Assembly: GCA_959602645.1 (NCBI GenBank)
Contig: CAUGTZ010000012.1
Coordinates: 1-64,000, forward strand
Length of the DNA: 64,000 nt
Direction of reading: 5' to 3'
From: an uncultured Collinsella sp.
GTDB taxonomy: Bacteria > Actinomycetota > Coriobacteriia > Coriobacteriales > Coriobacteriaceae
Notes under the pieces: model-generated
The model's database searches: none
Told to the model about the DNA's origin: nothing
The model's input: only the letters and a program-made list of their open reading frames with translations
Program-made: the position numbers and the translations under genes
Shown: in pieces, positions 7,057 to 15,009 of the stretch
Layout of the letters: the number at the start of each line of letters is the position of its first letter
Position numbering within the stretch: the stretch's first letter is position 1

Positions 7057-8436
7057 ATGAACACCGAGGAAATTGCGCGCATCGTCGGCGATCAGCGCGC
7101 CTACTTTAAGACACACGCCACGTTTGATGTCGATGCTCGACGTCGTGCGCTCGTGAGTTTACGCGATGCGGTGCGGGCCCACGAGGCCGATATTGCCCAT
7201 GCGCTCAAGACCGATTTGGGAAAGTCGCATGACGAGGCGTATATGTGCGAGATCGGCACCTCGCTTTCCGAGATTCGTTATCAGATTGCGCATGTGGCTC
7301 GATGGAGTCGCTCGCGCCTGCGTCCGTGTGACCTCGCCAACGCCGTGAGTGTGTGCAAGACGCAGTCCGTGCCCTATGGCGTCACACTCATCATGGCTCC
7401 GTGGAACTACCCGTTTTTGCTAACGCTCGAGCCGCTTGCCGGCGCCCTTGCCGCGGGCAATACCGTGGTCATCAAGCCGAGTGCCTATGCTCCGGCATCG
7501 AGCGCGGTGCTCAGGCAGATTTGCGAGGAAGCATTTGATCCGCGCCTGGTGACGGTTGTAGAAGGCGGCCGTGCCGAGAACGAAGCACTGCTCGATGAGT
7601 GCTGGGACAAGATTTTCTTTACCGGTAGCGTTCCGGTCGGCAAGCTCGTCATGGAGCGCGCAAGTAAAAACCTGACGCCCGTGACGCTTGAGCTGGGCGG
7701 AAAGAGCCCCTGCATTGTGGATGCCACGGCAAACTTAAAAGTCGCGGCACGGCGCATCGCCTTTGGTAAATGGCTCAACGTGGGGCAGACCTGCGTGGCG
7801 CCCGACTACCTGCTGGTCGATACGCGCGTACACGATGAGCTGTTGGGCCTCATCAGGGAGGAGACCCGTCGCATGTTTGGCGAGCATCCGCTCGACAACG
7901 AGGATTACGGTCATATCGTCAACGCCAAGCATTTTGCGCGCGTGCGCGGGCTGATCGATCCCTATAAGGTTGTGCTTGGAGGTACCGCGCGCGAGTCGTC
8001 GCTCAAGATTGAGCCGACGATTCTAGACGGCGTGACCCCCGATGACGCCGTAATGCAGGAGGAGATTTTCGGCCCCATCTTGCCGGTGCTGACGTTTGAG
8101 AGCCTAGACGAGGCAGAGACGTTTATTGCGGATCGTCCGACGCCGCTAGCTCTGTATATCTTTAGCCAGGACCATGCGGCTCAGCAACGCTTTGTGCGTT
8201 ACGTGCCCTTTGGCGGCGGCTGCGTCAACGACACGATCATGCATCTGGCTACGAGCCATATGGGCTTTGGCGGCATGGGCGCGAGCGGTATGGGGCAGTA
8301 CCATGGCCGCGAGAGCTTCGATACGTTTAGTCACAAGAAGAGCATCGTGAACAAGGCAACCTGGCTCGACGTGCCATTCCGCTATGCTCCTTACGCAAGC
8401 TGGAAGCACAAGTTCGTGCGCATGTTTGTGCATTAG
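7057..8436 (+). CDS. NAD(P)-dependent aldehyde dehydrogenase, class 3-like
   Basis: A 459-residue aldehyde dehydrogenase. The general base Glu212 is in TLELGGKSP and the catalytic Cys246 in GQTCVAPDY. The FTGS motif of the cofactor site is present, and the short N-terminus with a C-terminal hydrophobic/basic segment resembles class 3 (fatty or aromatic aldehyde) enzymes. GGAGG at about 7049 precedes the ATG. Translationally close to the upstream alcohol dehydrogenase; a terminator follows. Confidence 0.92.
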   Translation: MNTEEIARIVGDQRAYFKTHATFDVDARRRALVSLRDAVRAHEADIAHALKTDLGKSHDEAYMCEIGTSLSEIRYQIAHVARWSRSRLRPCDLANAVSVCKTQSVPYGVTLIMAPWNYPFLLTLEPLAGALAAGNTVVIKPSAYAPASSAVLRQICEEAFDPRLVTVVEGGRAENEALLDECWDKIFFTGSVPVGKLVMERASKNLTPVTLELGGKSPCIVDATANLKVAARRIAFGKWLNVGQTCVAPDYLLVDTRVHDELLGLIREETRRMFGEHPLDNEDYGHIVNAKHFARVRGLIDPYKVVLGGTARESSLKIEPTILDGVTPDDAVMQEEIFGPILPVLTFESLDEAETFIADRPTPLALYIFSQDHAAQQRFVRYVPFGGGCVNDTIMHLATSHMGFGGMGASGMGQYHGRESFDTFSHKKSIVNKATWLDVPFRYAPYASWKHKFVRMFVH

Positions 8437-8463
8437 AATCAGATGACATAGGGATAAACAAAG

Positions 8464-8493
8464 TGGCCGTCCCCGCGTAAGCGAAGACGGCCA
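8464..8493 (+). terminator. Terminator of the alcohol/aldehyde dehydrogenase operon
   Basis: TGGCCGTC (8464-8471) pairs with GACGGCCA (8486-8493), followed by TTT. It lies 28 bp after the aldehyde dehydrogenase stop. The remaining 200 bp to the next gene show nothing I recognise. Confidence 0.65.
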
Positions 8494-8700
8494 TTTCTCA
8501 CGATGAAAACGTGTATCGGAGTTGGCAAGACCCGCTGTCACGGGTGCCATCCGTGTTCCTATCTTATCTGCAAGCGTTCCGTTGCGCAAGCGTTGCGGCA
8601 AACGATTGAAAGACACGGACGGGGTGAATTTGTGTCCGCACGAACCCGTAGACTTCTCAACTATGTGGTGGATACTCGCTAATCGGTGATGGAGGCGGTC

Positions 8701-8880
8701 ATGTTTGATGACGATGACCTGTTCAATCTGGTAGACGATCCGTTTGAGTGGGATTCGCTGCTCGATGACGATGAGTTGGAGCAGGACCGCAAAAAGCAAA
8801 AGGATAAGAACGCCCGGGGTAAAGGTTCGAATAAAAAGGACAAGCGCCGCCGAGGTCTGTTCGGTGGGCTCTTTGGGTAA
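8701..8880 (+). CDS. Small charged hypothetical protein, 59 residues
   Basis: A short gene with a clear GGAGG site 5 bp upstream of ATG 8701. The product is sharply divided: a very acidic first half (FDDDDLFNL, LLDDDELEQD), a lysine/arginine-rich middle and a glycine/phenylalanine tail ending GLFGGLFG. It contains no domain I recognise. It stands just upstream of the phosphoesterase gene in the same direction and may be cotranscribed. Coding status rests on the ribosome site and the non-random composition. Confidence 0.55.
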   Translation: MFDDDDLFNLVDDPFEWDSLLDDDELEQDRKKQKDKNARGKGSNKKDKRRRGLFGGLFG

Positions 8881-8946
8881 TTGTCGCATCGCTGCGTCTG
8901 TATACTAGACAGGTCTTATACGCGTTGCGAAATGAGGACAGAGACG

Positions 8947-9492
8947 ATGATGTGGTTTACCGCCGACCTGCACCTGGGCGATACGAATATCCTGCACGAC
9001 ATGGATCGACCGTTTGACTCGGTCGAGGAGATGAACCGCCGTGTCATCGATGCCATCAACGAGTGCGTGGCTGTGGACGACCGCCTTTATGTCCTGGGAG
9101 ACTTTACGTATCGATTGCCCATGGTGGAGGCGGTGCGCCTGCGCGAGCGCATCGAATGTCAGAACGTAACGCTCATCTGCGGTAACCATGACGGCGACTG
9201 GGAAGATCCAGACGCGCCGCACATTTGGGATGAGGTGCGCGATTATCTGGAGGTCGCCCCCGGTTACGCTAAGGGCCATCGCCTGGTAATGAGCCATTAC
9301 CCCATGCTCAGCTGGAACGGCAAGGCGCGTGGCGCCATCATGTTGCACGGGCATATCCACAGCAGGGGAGACCGCACCAACGCGCGCAACCGCGATCGCG
9401 AGCGCCCCATCTTTCGCTATGATGTCGGCCTCGATGCCAACGAGTACAAGCCCGTAAGCCGTGACCAAATCCTAGGCTTCTTTGGACTGTAG
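8947..9492 (+). CDS. Calcineurin-like metallophosphoesterase
   Basis: A 181-residue cytoplasmic phosphoesterase with the binuclear-metal motifs in order: TADLHLGD at the N-terminus, VLGDFTY, CGNHDGDW, MSHYPMLSW and HGHIHSRGD. This matches a small family annotated as metallophosphoesterase or hydrolase; the substrate is unknown. ATG 8947 follows AGGACAGAG; ATG 8950 is equally possible. A GC-rich hairpin ends the unit. Confidence 0.9.
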   Translation: MMWFTADLHLGDTNILHDMDRPFDSVEEMNRRVIDAINECVAVDDRLYVLGDFTYRLPMVEAVRLRERIECQNVTLICGNHDGDWEDPDAPHIWDEVRDYLEVAPGYAKGHRLVMSHYPMLSWNGKARGAIMLHGHIHSRGDRTNARNRDRERPIFRYDVGLDANEYKPVSRDQILGFFGL

Positions 9493-9512
9493 CTGTAAGT
9501 GCAGGTAGAATG

Positions 9513-9545
9513 AACGCGCCGCGCGGATGGTCTGTGCGGCGCGTT
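9513..9545 (+). terminator. Terminator after the metallophosphoesterase gene
   Basis: Arms AACGCGCCGC (9513-9522) and GCGGCGCGTT (9536-9545) pair perfectly around a 13-nt loop, followed by a short T-rich stretch. It sits 20 bp after the stop and just ahead of the antiterminator gene. Confidence 0.65.
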
Positions 9546-9565
9546 TCAGTAGGAGCGATGAATCC

Positions 9566-10402
9566 ATGAGGGCTATCCAGCGCATTAACCATAACGCTGC
9601 CATCTGCGAAGACGGCGCGGGGCGTCAGCTTATCGCGCTGGGTCGTGGTATCGGCTTTGGCGATATGCCGCATGAGGTCGACCTGGATGTCATCACGCGT
9701 ACCTTTTACGGCATTGATTCAAAGTACCTGGCGTTTATCGATGAGGTCGATCCCGAGGTGCTGGAGTTTTCTGCTCAGCTGGCCGATATCGCGACCGGAC
9801 AGCTTTCGTACGAATTGAGTCCTAACCTTCCCATTACATTGGCAGACCATATTCAGTTTGCCATTAAGCGTGCCCGCGAACACATGGTGGTGTCGTTGCC
9901 GCTTGAGCGCGATCTTGAGCAGCTGCATCCCATCGAATACCGCTTGGGCGAGCTGGCTGTTCGCGGTATCCAGAAGAGCTTTCATGTGCGCATGCCCCGA
10001 AGCGAGGCCGCGGGCATTGCCATGTCGATTGTCAACGCATCGGTTAAGCCGAGCGAGCGGCGCGTGCTTGCCGAGCAGCACGAGGAGCGACTGCTCGATA
10101 TGACGGTCGCGATTATTCAAGAAGAGTTGGGTGTGACGGTCGATCGCTCGTCGTTCGCCTTTGCCCGCTTTGCCACTCATGTGCGCTATCTGCTCGACCG
10201 CGTGGCAAAGAAAGAGCCGATCGATACCGAGAACTCCGGTCTTTACGACGTGCTCGTGGAGCAGTATCCGGCGGCATCGCGTTGCGCTCACCGTGTCGAC
10301 GATCTGATTCAAGAGACCTTTGGCGAGCCATTGGCCCAAGAGGAGCTCGTCTATCTGATCATGCATGTGAATCGCGTGGCTTCTGTCCACTCGGATAAAT
10401 AG
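9566..10402 (+). CDS. licT: BglG/LicT-family transcriptional antiterminator
   Basis: A 278-residue antiterminator. An N-terminal RNA-binding CAT domain (RAIQRINHNAAIC, LIALGRGIGFG) occupies about residues 1-55. Two PRD domains follow, with conserved histidines in the HIQFAIKRA, HPIEYRLGELA, HVRYLL and LIMHVNRV segments, phosphorylated by the PTS in this family. The start MRAIQRIN at 9566 follows AGGAG at 9551. A convincing RNA antiterminator overlapping a terminator lies downstream, before the PTS gene, so its target is almost surely that gene. The symbol is by family analogy. Confidence 0.9.
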   Translation: MRAIQRINHNAAICEDGAGRQLIALGRGIGFGDMPHEVDLDVITRTFYGIDSKYLAFIDEVDPEVLEFSAQLADIATGQLSYELSPNLPITLADHIQFAIKRAREHMVVSLPLERDLEQLHPIEYRLGELAVRGIQKSFHVRMPRSEAAGIAMSIVNASVKPSERRVLAEQHEERLLDMTVAIIQEELGVTVDRSSFAFARFATHVRYLLDRVAKKEPIDTENSGLYDVLVEQYPAASRCAHRVDDLIQETFGEPLAQEELVYLIMHVNRVASVHSDK

Positions 10403-10514
10403 GCTCTCTGGTATTTCCTTTCCGTCATGGCGACCGTTCGCGGGTCGTTTGCTACCGTTCGTCGGTAATCTGAGCCGCAACGAACGCATCTGCCGCATAT
10501 ACTCGCCGTGTGTT

Positions 10515-10552
10515 GGGTGTTACTCACGGCGCAGCTCCGAGAGGCACTACCG
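10515..10552 (+). promoter_or_regulatory. Candidate ribonucleic antiterminator (RAT) for the BglG-type protein
   Basis: The stretch carries GGGTGTTACT, then GCAG and GGCACTACC, resembling the RAT consensus of the BglG/SacY family (GG-TTGTTACT, then GCAGG-CAAAACC). Its 3' end overlaps the 5' arm of the terminator stem starting at 10544, which is the mutual-exclusion layout these switches need. Confidence 0.6.
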
Positions 10553-10603
10553 ATTCTGCCGAGGCCATAATTGGGTCTCTGTCGGTTGTGCGCGGGGCTT
10601 TTT
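10544..10603 (+). terminator. Regulated terminator ahead of the PTS gene
   Basis: GCAC-T-ACCGA (10544-10553) pairs with TCGGT-T-GTGC (10582-10591), an inner GAGGCC/GGGTCTC stem continues it, and a run of five T ends at 10603. Binding of the antiterminator to the overlapping RAT would prevent this fold. The rest of the 339-bp gap between the antiterminator and PTS genes shows no gene. Confidence 0.6.
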
Positions 10604-10741
10604 CATGTCGATCCACCCGGGAATCACATGCAAATCAATCTCTTGCCAACTGATGTCGCGCGCTGCGCAGGCGCGAGCGGAATTGTGCGTCTTGGTGCCG
10701 TGAAGTCCCACGGCCTTTAGTTGGAAGAGAAGGGATTCGAC

Positions 10742-12190
10742 ATGGCTGTCGATAACAAGAAGATTGCCGAGGACGTGCTTGCTGCCGTCGGCGGCGCCTC
10801 CAATGTGACGAACGCGACGCACTGCATGACCCGCCTGCGTCTGAACCTCAAGGATCAGTCCATTCCCAATGACGATGAAGTAAAGAAGATCAAGGGCGTG
10901 CTGGGTGCACAGTGGTCTGGCGGCCAGTATCAGGTCATCATTGGCCAGAACGTGCCGAAGGTCTATGACGCCGCCATTGCGCTGGGCGTCAAGGGCGAAG
11001 GCTCCATTGACGAGAACCTCGATGACGGCATCAAGGAGCCACTGACGGTCAAGACTGCGGGCAAGAAGGCCCTTAACTACCTGTCCAAGACAATGTGCAT
11101 GACGATCCCCATTATCATGGGCGCCGCCATGTTCCGCACACTTGCCGTACTTTGCGGCGACGGCATGCTCGGTATCTGGTCTGCTGATTCCGACATCTAC
11201 AACTTCTTCTACAACTGGATTTACAACGCAGGCTATTATTTCCTCCCTGTTTATCTGGGTTGGGCTGCCGCAAAGCAGCTCGGCTGCAGCCAGCCGCTCG
11301 GCATGATGCTCGGCGGCGTGCTCATTGCCCCTGAGTTCATGACGCTGGTCAACGCTGCGGCGGATTCGGGTGCTACGACCACGATGGTTTACGGCGCGCT
11401 CCCGGCTCAGCTGAACAACTATTCTGCGACCGTGCTCCCCATGCTGCTGTCTATGCCGGTGCTGATGGTCGTCGAGAAGTTCATGAAGAAGATCATCCCC
11501 GACATGCTCTCCACGGTGTTTGTGCCCGTGTGCACCATGGCTGTGATGACCCCCGTTTCCCTGTGCGCCCTAGCTCCGATTGGTTCCATTCTGGGCGACC
11601 TGGTCGGCAACTTTATGTTCGGCCTCGGAAACGCTGGCGGCATCGTCACGATCCTCTCCCTCGTCGCCATTGCTGCGCTTTGGGAGTTCCTGGTTATGAC
11701 CGGTATGCACCAGGTTCTGATTGCCCTCGGCATTGTGCAGGTGCTCACCTCAGGGTCTGACTCCTGCGTTATGGTCGCGGGTGCTATCGCTCAGTTCGCC
11801 ACGTGGGGCATGGCCTTCGGTGCCTTCCTGCGCCTTAAGGAGGTCGACGAAAAGGGCGCTATGCTTGGTTTCTCGCTCTCCGGCATTGTCGGTGGCGTGA
11901 CGGAGCCCGCGCTGTATGGCTGCGGCTTTAAGTATACTCGCTGCCTGGGTGCCATGGTCGCGGGCGGCGCTATCGGCGGCCTGATCGCGGCTCTCACTAA
12001 TGTGACCACGTATGTTTTGGGCGCAACTAATATCCTTGGTATTACAGGTTATGTTGCAGGCGGAACTGCTAATCTCGTATGGGGCTGCGTTGCATCGGGC
12101 ACTGCATTTGTTGCCGCCGCTGCCATCGCCTACTTCTTTGGCTTTACCAAGGAGCAGCTCGACGAAGACGCTGCTGCCGCCAAAGCCTAA
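10742..12190 (+). CDS. PTS EIIBC component, glucose/beta-glucoside superfamily
   Basis: A 482-residue membrane permease that phosphorylates its sugar during uptake. The EIIB domain is N-terminal, with its phosphocysteine in THCMTRLR near residue 35. A roughly ten-helix EIIC domain follows, with motifs such as MGAAMFRTLAVL, GVTEPALYG and FAPVLG-like loops. No EIIA domain is fused, so EIIA must come from another gene. A ribosome site GAAGGGA precedes ATG 10742. Gene order with a BglG antiterminator upstream and a YdjC-type deacetylase downstream suggests a glycoside or amino-sugar disaccharide, which is inference. Confidence 0.9.
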   Translation: MAVDNKKIAEDVLAAVGGASNVTNATHCMTRLRLNLKDQSIPNDDEVKKIKGVLGAQWSGGQYQVIIGQNVPKVYDAAIALGVKGEGSIDENLDDGIKEPLTVKTAGKKALNYLSKTMCMTIPIIMGAAMFRTLAVLCGDGMLGIWSADSDIYNFFYNWIYNAGYYFLPVYLGWAAAKQLGCSQPLGMMLGGVLIAPEFMTLVNAAADSGATTTMVYGALPAQLNNYSATVLPMLLSMPVLMVVEKFMKKIIPDMLSTVFVPVCTMAVMTPVSLCALAPIGSILGDLVGNFMFGLGNAGGIVTILSLVAIAALWEFLVMTGMHQVLIALGIVQVLTSGSDSCVMVAGAIAQFATWGMAFGAFLRLKEVDEKGAMLGFSLSGIVGGVTEPALYGCGFKYTRCLGAMVAGGAIGGLIAALTNVTTYVLGATNILGITGYVAGGTANLVWGCVASGTAFVAAAAIAYFFGFTKEQLDEDAAAAKA

Positions 12191-12217
12191 AGCATCCGTT
12201 CGGTAGGACAATTATCT

Positions 12218-12246
12218 GGGGCACTTGGCTGCGCTTCAAGTGTCCC
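12218..12246 (+). terminator. Hairpin between the PTS and deacetylase genes
   Basis: GGGGCACTTG (12218-12227) pairs with CAAGTGTCCC (12237-12246) with one G-T wobble, followed by TTTCC. It may partly terminate or set the relative levels of the two genes. Confidence 0.45.
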
Positions 12247-12267
12247 TTTCCGTAGATGGGGGTCAAT

Positions 12268-13032
12268 ATGAAGCAATTGCTCATTCGTGCCGACGATATC
12301 GGTTATTCGTATGCCGTTAACCTGGGGATTGCCCGCAGTATCAATGAGGGCCTGGTGCGCTCGGCGGGACTTATGCCCAATATGCCCGAGGCCGAGCGTG
12401 GCTGGTCGCTCGTGGCGGATGTCGGCATTGCGGTGGGTCAGCACACCAACGTGTGCCTGGGCAAGCCGTGTGCCGACCCGGCGCTCATTCCGAGCATGCT
12501 CAACGAGAACGGCGAGTTCCATAGCAGCCGTACCTTCCGCGATCATTTTAAGCGCGGCGAGGAGTTGATAGACTTCGACGAGGCCTGCATCGAGATCCGC
12601 GCGCAGCATGACCGCTTTGTCGAGATCGTGGGCCGCGAGCCCGATTACTTTGAGGCCCATGCCGTCATGAGCAAAAACCTTAACCGAGCGATCTCGGCGG
12701 TTGCTCAGGAGCTGGGCCTTAAGGAGCAAAAGGCGAGCTTCGACCCCGCGGCTGTGGTGCATTGCGGAGATACTGATCTGCGCATGGTGATGCGCTCGAT
12801 GGAGCCGGGCTACGAGCCCAAAGAGGCAATCATGCAGACGGTTCGCGAGATGGTGGACGGCGAGACGGTCGTCTTTGTGTGCCATCCGGGCTATCTCGAT
12901 CGTTTTATCCTGGAGAACAGCTCGCTCACGACCGACCGCACCAAGGAAGTCGATGCGCTGATCGACCCCGAGCTTCGCACTTGGCTTGAGTCTCAACCTG
13001 ATCTTCGCCTGATCGACTACCGCGACCTGTAA
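12268..13032 (+). CDS. YdjC/ChbG-family carbohydrate deacetylase
   Basis: A 254-residue NodB-like-fold hydrolase of the YdjC/ChbG family, which removes the acetyl group from chito-oligosaccharides or similar amino-sugars. Metal-binding features are the RADDIGYS motif (two Asp) at the N-terminus, a His in GQHTNVCLG and a His in FEAHAVMS. FVCHPGYLD near the C-terminus is the other conserved block. ATG 12268 (MKQLLIRADD) is used; ATG 12256 is possible. Its place after the PTS EIIBC gene suggests that it processes the imported sugar. Confidence 0.85.
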   Translation: MKQLLIRADDIGYSYAVNLGIARSINEGLVRSAGLMPNMPEAERGWSLVADVGIAVGQHTNVCLGKPCADPALIPSMLNENGEFHSSRTFRDHFKRGEELIDFDEACIEIRAQHDRFVEIVGREPDYFEAHAVMSKNLNRAISAVAQELGLKEQKASFDPAAVVHCGDTDLRMVMRSMEPGYEPKEAIMQTVREMVDGETVVFVCHPGYLDRFILENSSLTTDRTKEVDALIDPELRTWLESQPDLRLIDYRDL

Positions 13033-13042
13033 GGACCCAAGT

Positions 13043-13073
13043 CACCACAAAGGGGACAGTCGCCTTTGTGGTG
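13043..13073. terminator. Hairpin terminator with GGGGACAG loop
   Basis: CACCACAAAGG (13043-13053) pairs perfectly with CCTTTGTGGTG (13063-13073). The loop region carries GGGGACAG, a core shared with other palindromes in the window. It lies 10 bp past the deacetylase stop and could act as terminator, REP-like element, or both. Confidence 0.55.
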
Positions 13074-13171
13074 GTTCTGGCGCCGTTGCCATTATGGCGG
13101 CGGCGTCTTTTTTGTCCGTGCGGCGCGGTAGAGTGTAGGCGGTTGAAATTTGCGTCCATCGAGGAGCTGCC

Positions 13172-14929
13172 ATGAACGAGATCAAGTGCCCGCATTGCGG
13201 CGAAGTGTTTAAGGGCGATGCGTCCGGCTATGCAGATATCGTCAAACAGGTGCGCGATGCCGAGTTCTCGCGCGATCTTGATGAGCGTGTGAAGGCGGTC
13301 CAGCGCGAGGGCGAGCAGGCGCTGGAGCTTGAGCGTTCGCGTTCGACGGCTGCCTTGCAAAAGGCAGAGTCTCAGCGCGACGCTGAGCTCGTAGAGCAGA
13401 AGAACGCTGCGGCTCAACAGCTGGCGCAAGAAGTCGCCAAGCGCGATGCCGAGCTTGCCGAGCTGCGCGCCAAGCTCGAAGGCGCTACTGCAGAGCGCGA
13501 GAGTGCAAGCCAGCGCGCGGCGGTTGAGGCCCGCGCCGATGCTCAAAAGGAGAATGCCGAACTGCAGCGCGAGATCGACAACCTGCGTGCGCAGTTGGGG
13601 CGCAAAGATGATGAAGCCAAGCTTGCCGAGGCAGCGGCACGCAATGCTGCTCAAAACGACCTGTCCGCACGTGATGCCCAGATTGCCGAGCTGCAAGCCA
13701 GGCTCGCCGCGGCGGACAAGGCCCAGGAGATGGCGCTTGCTGCTGCTGCGGCCGAATCGCAGCGTGAGCTCGAGGCCGCTCGCAGCGAGGCCGAACGTAC
13801 GCTTGCTGACTATCGCGCGAAGGTTCAGGAGAAGTTTTCCGTCGCAAAGGCTCAGTCCGAGCAGGAGGCCGAGGGTCTGCGTGCTCAGCTGCGCGAACAG
13901 GAACTGACGGCCAAGATGAACCTATCGGAGGCGGTCGCCGCGGCGGAGCGTGAGCGTGACGAGGCCCGCGCCAAGCTCACGAGTGAGCTGGCGGTGCGCG
14001 ATTCACGCGAGGAGCAGGCCAAGGCGGCACACGAGCTCGAACTTGCGCAGACCAAGCGCGCGAACGAGGAACTGATTCGCTACAAGGATGAAGAGATTGA
14101 GCGCCTTAAGGACATGAAGGTCCGCCTGTCCACCAAGATGGTGGGCGAGTCGCTCGAGCAGCACTGCGAGACCGAGTTTAATCGTCTGCGCATGACGGCG
14201 TTTCCCAACGCGTACTTCGAGAAAGATAACGATGCGTCCGAGGGCACCAAGGGCGACTTTATCTTCCGCGAGTGCGACGCGAGCGGCAACGAGATCATTT
14301 CGATCATGTTCGAGATGAAAAACGAGAACGACGAGACCGCGACCAAACACAAGAACGAGGATTTCTTTAAGAAACTCGATCACGATCGCCGCCAGAAAGG
14401 CTGCGAGTATGCGGTGCTCTGCACCCTGCTGGAGCCCGAGAGTGACCTCTATAACGCGGGTATCGTCGACGTGAGTTACCGCTATGAGAAGATGTACGTG
14501 ATCCGCCCGCAGTTCTTCATCCCCATGATTACGCTCCTTCGCAACGCCGCTATGGGTTCGCTTCGCTATAAGCAGGAACTGGCGGAGTACAAACAGCAGA
14601 ATATCGATGTCACGAACTTCGAAGCCAAGATGGAAAAGTTCAAGAACGACTTCGGCCGCAACTACGAGATCGCGAGCCGTAAGTTCCAAACGGCGATCGA
14701 TGAGATCGACAAGACGATTAGCCATCTGCAGAAAACCAAGGAGGCGTTGCTGTCCTCCGAGAACAACCTGCGCCTTGCCAACAAGAAAGCCGACGATCTT
14801 ACCATTCGCAAGCTCACGTGGGGCAACAAGACCATGAAAGCAGCGTTTGACGAGGCGCGCGGGGCCGCGACAGAGACGAACGATGAGCCAGCCGAGGCGG
14901 ATTCGTATGAGGTCGAGGATGCCGAGTAG
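13172..14929 (+). CDS. DUF2130 coiled-coil protein
   Basis: A 585-residue protein with an N-terminal CPHCGEVF zinc-ribbon-like half site. A very long coiled coil, rich in Ala, Glu, Gln and Arg, covers about residues 25-315. The C-terminal DUF2130 domain (MVGESLEQHCETEFNRLR, KGDFIFRE, IMFEMKNEND, FFKKLDHDRRQKGCEYAVL) has features recalling PD-(D/E)XK folds, such as the FEMKNE motif. The function of the family is not established. The start follows GAGGAGCTGCC. A strong bidirectional terminator separates it from the convergent helicase gene. Confidence 0.88.
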   Translation: MNEIKCPHCGEVFKGDASGYADIVKQVRDAEFSRDLDERVKAVQREGEQALELERSRSTAALQKAESQRDAELVEQKNAAAQQLAQEVAKRDAELAELRAKLEGATAERESASQRAAVEARADAQKENAELQREIDNLRAQLGRKDDEAKLAEAAARNAAQNDLSARDAQIAELQARLAAADKAQEMALAAAAAESQRELEAARSEAERTLADYRAKVQEKFSVAKAQSEQEAEGLRAQLREQELTAKMNLSEAVAAAERERDEARAKLTSELAVRDSREEQAKAAHELELAQTKRANEELIRYKDEEIERLKDMKVRLSTKMVGESLEQHCETEFNRLRMTAFPNAYFEKDNDASEGTKGDFIFRECDASGNEIISIMFEMKNENDETATKHKNEDFFKKLDHDRRQKGCEYAVLCTLLEPESDLYNAGIVDVSYRYEKMYVIRPQFFIPMITLLRNAAMGSLRYKQELAEYKQQNIDVTNFEAKMEKFKNDFGRNYEIASRKFQTAIDEIDKTISHLQKTKEALLSSENNLRLANKKADDLTIRKLTWGNKTMKAAFDEARGAATETNDEPAEADSYEVEDAE

Positions 14930-14948
14930 GGGATAGCGTATCGCGCAA

Positions 14949-14988
14949 AAAGCGGGGCCGCTGGCGATGTTGCCAGCGGCCCCGCTTT
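14949..14988. terminator. Bidirectional terminator between convergent genes
   Basis: AAAGCGGGGCCGCTGGC (14949-14965) pairs perfectly with 14972-14988 around a 6-nt loop. T-rich tails occur on both strands (GTTTCG on plus, TTTTGCG on minus). It serves the DUF2130 gene and the convergent helicase gene. Confidence 0.9.
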
Positions 14989-15009
14989 GTTTCGTCCCAT
15001 TGCGCCCGG

